Positions 43,992-53,261 are shown, counted from the first letter of the stretch. The stretch is DNA of 64,000 nucleotides from Clavibacter michiganensis (GCF_021216655.1 NZ_CP080437.1:2232001-2296000); one strand, 5' to 3'. Translations and numbers: made by a program. Notes: generated by a model not told the origin, from the sequence alone.

Positions 43992-45371
43992 CTACCCGCC
44001 CGCCGGCATGTCCGCGAAGCGCGAGAAGTGCCCGTGGAACCCGACCGTGATGGTGCCCGTCGGCCCGTTGCGGTGCTTGGCGACGATGAAGTCGGCCTCG
44101 CCCGCGCGCGGGTTGTCCTTCTCGTAGGCGCTCTCGCGATGCAGCAGGATGACCATGTCGGCGTCCTGCTCGAGAGAACCGGACTCGCGGAGGTCGGAGA
44201 TGGCCGGCATCTTGTCGGCGCGCTGCTCCGGCCCTCGGTTCAGCTGCGAGAGCGCGATGACCGGCACCTGCAGCTCCTTCGCCATGAGCTTGAGCGCACG
44301 CGAGAACTCCGAGACCTCCTGCTGTCGCGACTCGACCTTCTTGCCGCTCGTCATGAGCTGCAGGTAGTCGATGACGACGAGCTTCAGCCCGACCTTCTGC
44401 TTGAGCCGACGGCACTTTGCGCGGATCTCGACGAGCGTCATGTTGGGGCTGTCGTCGATGTAGAGCGGCGCGTCGTTGATGCGGCCGCGGGTCTGCGCGA
44501 TGGTCGTCCAGTCCCTGGCGTCCACCGTGCCCTTGCGCATGCTCTGGAGCGGCACGGACGCCTCGGCGGACAGCAGGCGCATCGCGATCTCGCTGCGCCC
44601 CATCTCGAGGCTGAAGAAGATCGACGGCATGTCGTACTTGATGCTCGCGGCGCGTGCGAAGTCGAGCGCCAACGTCGACTTGCCGAGCGCGGGGCGCGCG
44701 GCGACGATGATGAGCTGGCCCGGGTGCAGGCCGTTGGTGAGCGCGTCGAGGTCGGCGAAGCCCGTGGGAACGCCGGTCATCTGGCCGTCCTTGCCCTTGG
44801 CCGCCTCGATCTCGTCGATGGCGACCGTGACCGCGTCCGTGAGCGGCACGTAGTCCTCCGCCTCGACGCCGCCCGTGACGCCGTAGATCTCCGCCTGCGC
44901 GTTGTTCACGAGGTCGACGACCTCGCCCTCGCTGGCGTAGCCCATCTGCACGATGCGGGTGCCGGCCTCGACCAGGCGCCGCAGCACCGCCTTCTCGGCG
45001 ACGATGGACGCGTAGAAGCCGGCGTTGGCTGCCGTGGGGACGACGCTCGTGAGGGTGTGGAGGTAGTCGGCGCCACCCGCGCGGCTCAGCTCGCCGAGCT
45101 TGGTGAGCTCGTCGGTGACCGCGATGACGTCCGTGGGCTCACCGTGCGAGTACAGCGACAGGATGGCATCGAAGATGATCTCGTGCTTGGGGATGTAGAA
45201 GTCGATCGCTCGCACCTGCTCGACCGCGTCGGCGACCGCGTCCTTGCTGAGGAGCATGCCGCCGATGGCGCTCTGCTCGGCGAGGAGGTCGTGCGGCGGC
45301 GTGCGCTCGTGGCCGGCGCGCTTGTCGCGCTCGTCCCGTTCGCCGGCGAGACCCAGATGGGCGATGGACAC
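43992..45371 (-). CDS. dnaB: Replicative DNA helicase DnaB
   Basis: This 459-aa hexameric 5'-3' helicase has the N-terminal helical domain (PPHDLLAEQSAIGGMLLSKDAV), the RecA-like core with Walker A ARPALGKSTLALD, Walker B LKLVVIDYLQLM, the arginine-finger region and the RESGSLEQDADMVILLHRE block. No intein interrupts it. GTG 45371 is chosen with AGGGGAG 7 nt upstream; the longer frame to 45605 runs through regulatory sequence. The 456-bp gap upstream contains DnaA-box-like sequences. Confidence 0.97.
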   Translation of the reverse strand: MSIAHLGLAGERDERDKRAGHERTPPHDLLAEQSAIGGMLLSKDAVADAVEQVRAIDFYIPKHEIIFDAILSLYSHGEPTDVIAVTDELTKLGELSRAGGADYLHTLTSVVPTAANAGFYASIVAEKAVLRRLVEAGTRIVQMGYASEGEVVDLVNNAQAEIYGVTGGVEAEDYVPLTDAVTVAIDEIEAAKGKDGQMTGVPTGFADLDALTNGLHPGQLIIVAARPALGKSTLALDFARAASIKYDMPSIFFSLEMGRSEIAMRLLSAEASVPLQSMRKGTVDARDWTTIAQTRGRINDAPLYIDDSPNMTLVEIRAKCRRLKQKVGLKLVVIDYLQLMTSGKKVESRQQEVSEFSRALKLMAKELQVPVIALSQLNRGPEQRADKMPAISDLRESGSLEQDADMVILLHRESAYEKDNPRAGEADFIVAKHRNGPTGTITVGFHGHFSRFADMPAGG

Positions 45372-45541
45372 GTGCGGCTCCCCTCGGTCGGCTGGGCGGA
45401 TGCGCCCGCACGACCGTTCTAGCTCGGACCTCCGACACCGCTCAGACGACGTCGGCCGGACCGCTGACGGGTCCTCCTGCGACCCGTTCGACGGGCGCTG
45501 CCCCACGATATGGATTCGGTCCTGCCAGGACCAAATGCCCC

Positions 45542-45605
45542 TGTGGACGAGACTGTGGACAAAGTGGGCGAAACGCCGGGGATCGTGTGGACTACCTGGG
45601 GACAA
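45542..45605. promoter_or_regulatory. Cluster of DnaA-box-like sequences upstream of dnaB
   Basis: Four 9-mers in one orientation resemble DnaA boxes: TGTGGACGA (45542-45550), TGTGGACAA (45554-45562), TGTGGACTA (45586-45594) and TGGGGACAA (45597-45605). The second is the complement of TTGTCCACA, a strong box in high-GC actinobacteria. They lie 171-234 bp upstream of the dnaB start and may couple dnaB expression to DnaA. Confidence 0.5.
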
Positions 45606-45660
45606 GCCTGTGCACTACTGAGATTTTTCTGGTCCGAATCCCGGACTGACCAGGCATTGA

Positions 45661-45686
45661 GTTTTCCCCCACCGGTGTGGGAAAAC
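45661..45686. promoter_or_regulatory. 26-bp near-perfect palindrome, candidate operator
   Basis: Twelve of 13 base pairs match across the centre CCGG; the ends are GTTTTCCC and GGGAAAAC. It is not the rplI terminator, which lies at 45781-45813, and it has no T-tract. Its AT-rich flanks in a GC-rich genome suggest a protein-binding site for dnaB-region control. Confidence 0.45.
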
Positions 45687-45780
45687 TAGTCTGAACTAGG
45701 GCTTGAGAGTTCGTCTGCTAGGGCCTGGCCTGTGGATGGGACTGGGGATCCAGAGGCCTCTGACCGGCTGGTTAACCGCC

Positions 45781-45813
45781 GATGGCGGCGGGCTCCAGGA
45801 GCCCACCGCCATC
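45781..45813 (-). terminator. Terminator of the rpsF-ssb-rpsR-rplI operon
   Basis: Arms at 45781-45796 and 45798-45813 pair with one mismatch, 15 nt after the rplI stop on the minus strand. The effective loop is a few nt at the centre. Confidence 0.75.
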
Positions 45814-45827
45814 GATCTCGTGCTGCG

Positions 45828-46280
45828 TTACTTCGCGGCGACGACCTGCAGGCTGATCGTGGCGACGATGTCGTCACGGAGCCGGATCGTGGCCTCGTGG
45901 TTCCCCGTGGCCTTGATGGCGTTGGGGATCTCGATCTTGCGCTTGTCGACCTGGCCGATGCCGGACTCCTCGACCGCCTTGGCGATGTCGGACGTCTTGA
46001 CGGAGCCGAAGAGGCGCCCGCCCTGGCCGGCCTTGACGGTGAGCTTGACGATCTTGGCCTCCAGGCGGCTCTTGAGGTCCTGCGCCTCCTCGATGGTCGC
46101 GTGCTCGCGAGCGGCACGCGCTGCCTTGATCTGCTCGATCTGCTTCTCGCCGCCGCGGCTCCAGATGACCGCGAAGCCCTGGGGCACGAGGTAGTTGCGG
46201 GAGAACCCGTTCTTGACCTCGACGACGTCTCCGGGGGAACCGAGGCCGGAGACCTCGGTCGTGAGGATCACTTTCGACAT
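45828..46280 (-). CDS. rplI: 50S ribosomal protein L9
   Basis: This 150-aa L9 has the N-terminal RNA-binding domain ([39 protein letters not shown]), a long central helix and a C-terminal domain ([16 protein letters not shown]). ATG 46280 gives the usual length; the open frame to 46967 is a shadow. Last gene of the S6-SSB-S18-L9 operon, 11 nt after rpsR. Confidence 0.98.
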
Positions 46281-46291
46281 TCCATTACCCC

Positions 46292-46555
46292 TTAACGGCC
46301 AGAGCCGGCGTAGGGGAGAAGTGCCATCTCGCGCGCGTTCTTGACTGCGCGCGCGATGAGGCGCTGCTCCTGCACCGAGACACCGGTGATGCGACGAGCG
46401 CGGATCTTTCCCCGCTCGGAGATGAACTTGCGGAGGGTGGCGACATCCTTGTAGTCGATGACGCCGACGCGGATGGACTTCGCCGGGGCGGCGTTCTTGC
46501 CGCCCTTGGCTCCGCGGAGAGGCTTGCGGCGGTCGCCGCTGCTCTTTCCAGCCAT
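46292..46555 (-). CDS. rpsR: 30S ribosomal protein S18
   Basis: This 87-aa S18 has [26 protein letters not shown], the core family motif, and lacks the N-terminal cysteines of zinc-binding (C-plus) S18 paralogues. It lies in the canonical rpsF-ssb-rpsR-rplI order and forms the S6:S18 heterodimer in the ribosome platform. Confidence 0.98.
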
Positions 46556-46591
46556 GATTCTTCCTGTCTTTCGTACGTAGTGCGACGAGCC

Positions 46592-47143
46592 CTAGAAGGG
46601 CGTCTCGTCGTTGAAGTTGCCGGGGTTGGACCAGCCGCCGTCGCCGCCGGAGTTGCCGCCCGAGCTCGCGGGGGTTCCCCACGGCTCCTCGGCCACCTGC
46701 TGCTGCTGGGGCTGTCCGCCGCCGAACTGGCCACGGCCACCGCCGCCGGAGTTGCCCCCGCCGCCGTTGCCGCCGCCGCCGGCCGCGCGCGTGACCTGAG
46801 CGGTCGCGTAGCGGAGCGAGGGGCCGATCTCGTCGACCTCGAGCTCGATGGAGGTGCGCTTCTCGCCCTCCTTCGTCTCGTACGACCGCTGCTTGAGGCG
46901 GCCGGTCGCGACGACACGCGAGCCCTTGGTGAGCGAGGACGCCACGTGCTCGGCGAACTCGCGCCACACGCTCGCACGGAGGAAGAGGGCGTCGCCGTCC
47001 TTCCAGTCGTTGCTCGCGCGGTCGAAGGACCTCGGCGTGGAGGCGATGGTGAAGTTGGCTACCGCCAGCCCGTTCTGCGTGTACCGCAGCTCCGGATCAC
47101 TGGTGAGGTTGCCCACGACCGTGATGATGGTTTCGCCGGCCAT
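46592..47143 (-). CDS. ssb: Single-stranded DNA-binding protein
   Basis: This 183-aa SSB has an N-terminal OB-fold ([46 protein letters not shown]). A Gly/Gln-rich linker of about 60 residues and an acidic tip ending NDETPF follow; most SSBs end DDDIPF, so the partner-binding tail is kept but shortened. It sits between rpsF and rpsR, 3 nt after rpsF. Confidence 0.97.
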
Positions 47144-47146
47144 CGA

Positions 47147-47611
47147 CTACTCCCCGGTCTTCTCGCTGGAAGCAGCCTGCGCTGCCGGCTTGCCGGGCGT
47201 CGCCGGAGCGGCGTCCGTGGCGGGCGCCTGGGGCGCGGCGTCTGCGGCCTTGGACGTGGCGGCTGCCTTGCGGGCGGCCTTCTCGTCGGCGAGCTTGCGA
47301 GCGGACGCGACCATGGCCATGGCCTCCTCGGCACGCAGCACCTTGGTGCGCATGACGGCCTCGGACAGACCCAGCTGGCGGTCGAGCTCCTGCGTGGCCT
47401 CGCTCGTGGCGGTGAGCTGGACGACGGCGTAGATGCCCTCGTTCTTCTTGTTGATCTCGTACGCCAGTCGACGACGGCCCCAGACGTCGACGTTGTCGAC
47501 GGTGCCACCGCTGGTGCGGATGACGTTGAGGAACTTGTCGAGACTGGGAGCGACGGTGCGCTCATCGATCTCGGGATCCAGGATCACCATGAGTTCGTAC
47601 TGATGCGTCAC
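47147..47611 (-). CDS. rpsF: 30S ribosomal protein S6 with Ala-rich C-terminal extension
   Basis: This 154-aa S6 starts at GTG 47611 ([20 protein letters not shown]), preceded by GGAGGTG. The core domain ends near residue 98 ([16 protein letters not shown] [13 protein letters not shown]). About 55 further residues rich in Ala, Lys and Pro form an extension that E. coli S6 does not have. First gene of the ribosomal/SSB operon. Confidence 0.96.
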   Translation of the reverse strand: MTHQYELMVILDPEIDERTVAPSLDKFLNVIRTSGGTVDNVDVWGRRRLAYEINKKNEGIYAVVQLTATSEATQELDRQLGLSEAVMRTKVLRAEEAMAMVASARKLADEKAARKAAATSKAADAAPQAPATDAAPATPGKPAAQAASSEKTGE

Positions 47612-47636
47612 TAACCCACCTCCTTCGGACTTGAAC

Positions 47637-47655
47637 GGTCGCAGACGATCTGCGA
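47637..47655 (-). promoter_or_regulatory. rpsF: Leader hairpin of the rpsF operon
   Basis: GTCGCAGA and TCTGCGAC (47637-47644, 47648-47655) pair perfectly around 3 nt, about 26 nt before the GTG start. The mRNA between hairpin and ribosome site contains CCGAAG. S6:S18 autoregulatory leaders in other bacteria use a hairpin and a CCG-containing unpaired element, so this could be such a site; I could not fold it. Confidence 0.35.
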
Positions 47656-47774
47656 CAGGAGGGTATGTGCATCTGTCCGCGCGGGGCAGGGGAGTCCCGT
47701 TGCCGGGCGGACAACCTCGCAAGACTACCGGATGGGGAGGAGTCGCACCAGGCCGCGGGTCGCGGCCGAGCGGA

Positions 47775-49205
47775 TCAGCCCTGCCCGGCCGCCCACCACG
47801 CGACGAGCCGGCGCTCGGCCTCCTCCGCGGGGAGCGGGCCCTCATCGAGGCGCAGCTCGAGCAGGAAGCGGTAGGCCCGGCCCACGACCGGCCCCGGCGG
47901 CACGTCGAGGATCCGCATGATCGCCTCACCGTCGAGGTCCGGACGCACGGCCGCCATCTCCTCCTGCTCGGCGAGCTCGGCGATGCGGGCCTCGAGGTCG
48001 TCGTAGGCGAAGCCGAGGCGGTCGGCCTTGCGACGGTTCTGCGTGGTGACGTCGGCGCGCGTGAGCATGTGCAGGCGCTCGAGCTCGGGACCGGCGTCGC
48101 GCACGTAGCGGCGGACGGCCGAGTCGGTCCAGCCGCCTTCGGTGTAGCCGAAGAAGCGGAGGTGCAGCTCGATGAGGCGCGCGACCGACGCGATCGTGTC
48201 GTTGTCGAAGCGGAGCGCGCGGAGCCGGCGCTTGGCCATCTTGGATCCGACCACGTCGTGGTGGTGGAAGGTGACGACGCCGCCCGGCTCGAGCCGGCGC
48301 GTGGACGGCTTGCCGATGTCGTGGAGGAGCGCGGCGAGACGGAGGACGAGATCCGGAGCCTCGCCCGGGTGGCGGGAGCGCTCGTGGTCGATGGCCTGGT
48401 CGAGCACCTGGAGGGAGTGCTGGTAGACGTCCTTGTGGCGGTGGTGCTCGTCCGCCTCCAGCTTCATCGCCGGCAGCTCGGGGAGCACGTGGTCCGCGAG
48501 GCCGCCCTCGACGAGCAGATCGAGGCCCGCGCGCGGCTCCGGGGTGCGCAGCAGCTTGGAGAGCTCGTCGCTCACGCGCTCGACCGAGATGTCGAGGATC
48601 CGCGGGGCCATGTCGCGGATGGCGGCGAGCGCGGCATCGTCGAGGCGGAAGCCGAGCTGGGAGGCGAAGCGGACGGCGCGCATCATGCGGAGCGGGTCGT
48701 CGCCGAACGAGACCTCGGGGGCCACGGGCGTGCGCAGCACCTGGGCGAGGAGGTCGTCGATGCCGCCGGACGGATCCACCAGCACCACCTGCGGCAGGCG
48801 CACGGCCAGCGCGTTCACCGTGAAGTCGCGGCGCACGAGGTCCTCCTCGAGCGACGAGCCGAACTCGACCTCGGGCTTCCGGGAGACGCCGTCGTACTGG
48901 TCCGTGCGGTAGGTCGTGATCTCGACCTGCTCCCCCTTCACGCGCGCGCCGATGGTGCCGAAGGCGCGGCCGATGTCCCAGTGGGCTTCGGCGACGGGCT
49001 TCACGATCTCGAGGATGCGATCCGGTCGGGCGTCGGTGGTGAGGTCGAGGTCCGTCGCGGCGCGGCCGAGGAAGGCGTCGCGCACGGGGCCGCCGACGAG
49101 TGCGAGCTCGTGGCCCGCCTCGTGGAAGGCGCGCGCGAGCACGGCGACCGGGGGCGATGCGGCCAGCTCGCGGAGACGCTCGAGGGCCTGTGCGACGCTG
49201 TGCAT
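47775..49205 (-). CDS. pcnA: CCA tRNA nucleotidyltransferase
   Basis: This 476-aa class II nucleotidyltransferase adds CCA to tRNA 3' ends (poly(A) polymerase-like label). The head domain has [28 protein letters not shown] with the catalytic DxD, then an [10 protein letters not shown] motif. A C-terminal HD domain shows [15 protein letters not shown] 49205 is 8 nt after TAGACT (forward 49214-49219). In mycobacteria the same gene lies next to mutT4, a DUF6049 gene and murJ; here mutT4 is absent. Confidence 0.95.
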   Translation of the reverse strand: MHSVAQALERLRELAASPPVAVLARAFHEAGHELALVGGPVRDAFLGRAATDLDLTTDARPDRILEIVKPVAEAHWDIGRAFGTIGARVKGEQVEITTYRTDQYDGVSRKPEVEFGSSLEEDLVRRDFTVNALAVRLPQVVLVDPSGGIDDLLAQVLRTPVAPEVSFGDDPLRMMRAVRFASQLGFRLDDAALAAIRDMAPRILDISVERVSDELSKLLRTPEPRAGLDLLVEGGLADHVLPELPAMKLEADEHHRHKDVYQHSLQVLDQAIDHERSRHPGEAPDLVLRLAALLHDIGKPSTRRLEPGGVVTFHHHDVVGSKMAKRRLRALRFDNDTIASVARLIELHLRFFGYTEGGWTDSAVRRYVRDAGPELERLHMLTRADVTTQNRRKADRLGFAYDDLEARIAELAEQEEMAAVRPDLDGEAIMRILDVPPGPVVGRAYRFLLELRLDEGPLPAEEAERRLVAWWAAGQG

Positions 49206-49298
49206 GGTCGGACAGTCTACGGCGGGGCGGCGACGGGCTTCCGGCGTCCACGGCGAGCGCACACGGGCCGCGCGGGGCCAGCCATTTAGAATCGGCAG

Positions 49299-51596
49299 AT
49301 GCACGCCGCGCCTCGACACGACGCCGGCCCCACCCGCACGGACAGAGCCCTCCGGCTGATCCGGCGATCCGCTCGACGCACGATCTCCACCCTCGTGTGC
49401 GTCGCGGTCGCCGCCGGGACGCTCGCCGCCGGGACGGTCGCGGGTCCGTCGACCCCGGCGCACGCGGCCACCGACGGTGTGACGCTCACCGTCACGCCCG
49501 CGGCAGAGGGGATCCTGACCCCCGGCCAGGACCTCGCCGTCACCGTGTCCGTCGTCAACGCGACGGAGGCCGCGGTGCCGGCCGGGCGCATCGACCTCGA
49601 CCTCAACCGCACCGTCCTCGACACCCGGACGAAGATCGACGGCTGGCTCGACACCGCGTCCACCGACCAGAACACGCGCACCGGCCCGCGCATCGGACGC
49701 GCCGACACCCCGGAGGTGCCCGCAGGCGGCACGGTCGACGTGGCCATCACGGTGCCGTCGGCGACCGTCGCCCTGCAGGGCAGCCGTGGCGGGTTCGGGC
49801 CGCGCGGGCTCACGGCGGAGCTCGATGCCGCCGGCGCGGACGTCGCGACCGGCCGCGGTGCGGTGGTCTGGAGCCCCGGCGCGGATCCGGCGCCCACGCC
49901 CGTCGCGGCCGTCATGCCGCTCACCGTCCCGCCGAGCGCATCGGACTTCGTCGACGCCGAGGCCCTCGCGACCTACACGGCGGCGGGCGGCACGCTCACG
50001 CGTCAGCTCGACGCGGTCTACGGCCGCCCCGTCGCGGTGGGCATCGACCCGCGCATCATCGCGTCCATCCGGATCCTCGGCGCCGACGCCCCCGCGTCCG
50101 CCGTCGAGTGGCTGCAGCGCCTCCGCGAGATCCCCAACGAGACCTTCGCGCTGGCCTGGGCGGACGCCGACGTCGCGGTGCAGGCGCAGGCGGGGGCCGC
50201 GACCCTCCTCGCACCCACGGACGCCTCCTACGCCGTGCGGTCGAGCCGGTTCGCGGCACCGGGCTCGACGCCCGCACCCTCCCCGAGCTCGACGCCCAGC
50301 GAGACCCCCGCGGCCGCGGAATCCCCCGCCGCCAGCAGCACGCGCGGTGGATCCGCCATCGCCGGAGCCGCGACCGCCGCCCCCGCCGAGACGCCCGCCC
50401 CCTCCTCCAGTCCCGAGCCGAGCCCCACGCCATCGGCGCCTGCGCTGGCCCCCGCGCCGAGCCTCGCCGACCTGACCGCCTGGGACTACACGATCTCCGG
50501 CGTCTCCTGGCCGGCCGCGGGGACCGTGACCTCGGGCGACCTCGGGGTGCTCGCCGCCAGCGGAACCACCACGGCGATCCTCGGGAGCGGCGACGTGCAG
50601 TCCACGGGATCCGCGTCCGTCGCCGCGACCGGGACGATCGGCGACACGACCGTGCTCGTGACCGACGCCCGGGTCTCCGCCCTCGTCGACCGTGCGCTCT
50701 CCGCCGAGACGGACGAGGCCTTCGGGATCGCGCTGGCCCAGCTCTCGGCGACGCTCGCGGCCGACGCGCGCGCGGCCGACGGGCACGTGGTCGTCGCCGG
50801 CCTCGAGCGCGGCTGGGCGGCCTCCGGGGGGCGGCTGGGTCAGCTGCTCGACGCGATCCAGGGGCTCACCTTCAGCGACACCGCGCAGCTGGGCGCCGCC
50901 TTCGCGACCTCGCCCGTGCCGCTCCAGGTCGTGGACCACCCGGAGGATGCCACGCGGGTCCAGCGCGTCGCCGATGCCATGTCGCTCGAGGCGCAGGTAG
51001 ACGCGTTCGCCAAGGCGGTCGAGCGCCCCGAGCTCATCACCGGGCAGCAGCGGATGCTGCTCCTCGCCACGCTCTCCAACCGTTGGCGCGACGACCCGGA
51101 TGGGCTGGTGACCGTCCAGGACGGTTACACGGCGCAGGCCGACGCGATTCTGGGCTCCGTCGCCATCACCACCCGCCAGAACACCGTCATCAGCGACACG
51201 ACGAGCCTCCTCATCAACGTGAGCAACGCGCTCGACCAGCCCGTCACGGTGCGGCTGTCGATCATCGCGGGCAGCGGCCGGATCCGCGTCGACGACTCCG
51301 CGCTGGTCACGGTCCCCGCCCACGGCAGCGCGTCGGCCCGCCCGCCCATCACCTCCATCTCCAACGGCGACGTCGTGGTCACCGCGCGGCTCACCACCGA
51401 GGACGGCTCCGTGCAGATCGGCGAGAGCGCGCCCGTCGAGCTGTTCATCCGGGCCGGGTTCGAGGCCGTCGTCACGACGCTGTTCGTCGCCGCCGTCGCG
51501 CTCCTGTTCGGCTTCGGCCTGTTCCGTAGCATCCGCAAGCGCCGCCGAGCCCGTGCCCGGCAGCTGGCCGGCCTTCCCGAGGAGATCGATGACTGA
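49299..51596 (+). CDS. DUF6049 family exported membrane-anchored protein
   Basis: This 765-aa envelope protein has a Tat/Sec-like N-terminus with basic residues, a hydrophobic stretch and a cleavage site near AHAATDG (about residue 55). A large outside part contains a Ser/Pro/Ala/Thr-rich linker (about residues 325-390). One C-terminal transmembrane helix (about 728-748) and a basic cytoplasmic tail follow. It is homologous by position to mycobacterial Rv3909, next to the lipid II flippase gene murJ, so it probably works in cell-wall assembly. ATG 49299 is 6 nt after TAGAAT (49287-49292). Confidence 0.88.
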   Translation: MHAAPRHDAGPTRTDRALRLIRRSARRTISTLVCVAVAAGTLAAGTVAGPSTPAHAATDGVTLTVTPAAEGILTPGQDLAVTVSVVNATEAAVPAGRIDLDLNRTVLDTRTKIDGWLDTASTDQNTRTGPRIGRADTPEVPAGGTVDVAITVPSATVALQGSRGGFGPRGLTAELDAAGADVATGRGAVVWSPGADPAPTPVAAVMPLTVPPSASDFVDAEALATYTAAGGTLTRQLDAVYGRPVAVGIDPRIIASIRILGADAPASAVEWLQRLREIPNETFALAWADADVAVQAQAGAATLLAPTDASYAVRSSRFAAPGSTPAPSPSSTPSETPAAAESPAASSTRGGSAIAGAATAAPAETPAPSSSPEPSPTPSAPALAPAPSLADLTAWDYTISGVSWPAAGTVTSGDLGVLAASGTTTAILGSGDVQSTGSASVAATGTIGDTTVLVTDARVSALVDRALSAETDEAFGIALAQLSATLAADARAADGHVVVAGLERGWAASGGRLGQLLDAIQGLTFSDTAQLGAAFATSPVPLQVVDHPEDATRVQRVADAMSLEAQVDAFAKAVERPELITGQQRMLLLATLSNRWRDDPDGLVTVQDGYTAQADAILGSVAITTRQNTVISDTTSLLINVSNALDQPVTVRLSIIAGSGRIRVDDSALVTVPAHGSASARPPITSISNGDVVVTARLTTEDGSVQIGESAPVELFIRAGFEAVVTTLFVAAVALLFGFGLFRSIRKRRRARARQLAGLPEEIDD

Positions 51597-51636
51597 CCGG
51601 ATCGTGCCGCCCGCGCCCGGATGGGACGCGGCATGA
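51589..51636 (+). other. 15-codon ORF bridging DUF6049 gene and murJ
   Basis: ATG 51589 is preceded by GAGGAG at 4 nt, a strong ribosome site inside the DUF6049 gene end. The frame encodes MTDRIVPPAPGWDAA and its TGA (51634-51636) overlaps the murJ ATG at 51633 (ATGA). It may couple translation of the two genes rather than make a functional peptide. Confidence 0.4.
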
Positions 51637-53261
51637 CCGCGTCACCCGCTCCCCGCGGCGGCATCGGCCGAGCGTCCGCACTCCTCGCGTCGGGCACGTT
51701 CGTCTCGCGGATCCTCGGCTTCGTCAAGGCGATCGTGCTGCTGCAGACCATCGGCGCGACCCTCGGCAGCTCCAACGCGTTCTCCAACGCGAACCAGCTC
51801 CCCAACAACATCTACGTGATCATCGCGGGCGGCGTCCTCAACGCCGTCCTGGTGCCGCAGGTCGTGCGCGCGGCGAAGCACGCGGACGGCGGCGCCGGCT
51901 ACATCAACAAGCTCGTCACCATCGCGATCGTCGTGCTCGGCGGCGTCACGATCCTCGCGACCGTCGGCGCTCCCGTCGTCTCGCGCCTCTACGCCGCCAC
52001 CCTGCCGCCCGACGTCTTCGCGCTCGTCGTCGCGTTCGCCTACTGGTGCCTCCCGCAGATCCTCTTCTACGGGCTCTACGCCGTGCTCGGCGAGGTGCTG
52101 AACGCACGAGGATCCTTCGGGCCGTTCACGTGGGCGCCCGTCCTCAACAACGTGGTCGCCATCGCCGGCCTCCTCGTGTTCCAGGCCATGTTCGGCTCCG
52201 GCAGCCGCCCGGTCGACGACTGGAGCCTCGACAAGATCGTCGTGCTCGCCGGATCCGCGACCCTCGGCGTCGTCGCCCAGGCGCTGATCCTCTTCGTGTT
52301 CTGGCGCCGCGTGGGCCTGCGCTTCCGGTTCGACTTCGCGTGGCGCGGCGTGGGCCTCGGCACCGCCGGCCGCCTCGCCGGCTGGACCTTCGGCATGCTC
52401 GTCGTGACGCAGCTCGCCGGCATCGCGCAGTCGAACGTGGCGAACATCGCGGCCACCTCGGACAGCCCGTCGAGCACGATCCTGCTCAACGCGTGGCTCT
52501 TCTTCATGCTGCCGCACTCGATCTTCGCGGTCTCCATCGCCACCGCGTACTTCACCCGCATGAGCACGCACGCGGGCGAGGGCGACCATGACAGCATGCG
52601 CGCGGACCTCTCCTCGGCCGTGCGTCTCGTCGCGCTCATGACCGTGCTCTCCACCGCGCTCATCGCCGTGCTGGCCGGACCCGTGGCGCGCGTGATGGTC
52701 TCGGGCGACATCGGCGAGGTCCGCGGCTACGGCATCGTCCTCATCGCCTTCATCCTCGGCCTGCCGGCGTTCAGCACCCTGTTCGTCCTGCAGCGCGCGT
52801 TCTACGCGCTCTCGGACACGCGCACGCCGTTCGTCATCCAGTGCGCGCAGGTCGTGCTGTTCATCGCCGGCGCGCTGGTCATCTCGCAGCAGCCCGTCGA
52901 GCTGATCGGCGTGGGGCTCGCCGTCCTGCAGACCGTCACGGTCACCGGACAGGCGGTGCTCGCGGCGGTGCTCCTTCGCCGCCGCATCGGGCGCATCGAC
53001 GGGCGCCGGATCCTCCGCAGCGCGGTCCGGTTCGTCGTCGCCGCGGTGCCGACCGCGCTCGTCGGCATCGCGCTGCTCGCCCTCGTCTCGGGCGGCGCCT
53101 TCGAGGGTGTGGGCGTCGCGTCGAAGGGGCAGGCGCTCCTCGTCGGGATCCCCCTGGCCGCCGTCATGACGGCCGTCTACCTCGCCGCGTTGGCCGCGAT
53201 GCGCTCCTCCGAGCTGCAGCAGCTCGCGGGCCCCGTGATGCGCCGCATCCGTCGCCGCTGA
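51633..53261 (+). CDS. murJ: Lipid II flippase MurJ
   Basis: This 542-aa MATE-like protein has about 14 transmembrane helices and moves lipid II across the membrane for peptidoglycan synthesis. MurJ features are ASGTFVSRILGFVKAI at the start, SNAFSNANQLPNNIYVIIAGG, a QIAYALGDTRTP-like AFYALSDTRTPF segment and basic loops. The ORF ends after the last helix: the pseudokinase domain that mycobacterial MviN carries at its C-terminus is absent. ATG 51633 is chosen because it overlaps the bridging ORF stop; ATG 51621 would add four residues. Confidence 0.94.
   Translation: MTASPAPRGGIGRASALLASGTFVSRILGFVKAIVLLQTIGATLGSSNAFSNANQLPNNIYVIIAGGVLNAVLVPQVVRAAKHADGGAGYINKLVTIAIVVLGGVTILATVGAPVVSRLYAATLPPDVFALVVAFAYWCLPQILFYGLYAVLGEVLNARGSFGPFTWAPVLNNVVAIAGLLVFQAMFGSGSRPVDDWSLDKIVVLAGSATLGVVAQALILFVFWRRVGLRFRFDFAWRGVGLGTAGRLAGWTFGMLVVTQLAGIAQSNVANIAATSDSPSSTILLNAWLFFMLPHSIFAVSIATAYFTRMSTHAGEGDHDSMRADLSSAVRLVALMTVLSTALIAVLAGPVARVMVSGDIGEVRGYGIVLIAFILGLPAFSTLFVLQRAFYALSDTRTPFVIQCAQVVLFIAGALVISQQPVELIGVGLAVLQTVTVTGQAVLAAVLLRRRIGRIDGRRILRSAVRFVVAAVPTALVGIALLALVSGGAFEGVGVASKGQALLVGIPLAAVMTAVYLAALAAMRSSELQQLAGPVMRRIRRR

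Larger units (their letters stand above)
45372..45827. other. 456-bp dnaB-rplI intergenic region
   Basis: No gene is seen. From right to left it holds the rplI operon terminator (45781-45813), a 26-bp near-palindrome (45661-45686), a CTAGT/ACTAG pair just right of it (45686-45699), a TGTGGAC-rich stretch (45542-45605) and the dnaB promoter region. It is more AT-rich and T-rich than its surroundings. Confidence 0.7.
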
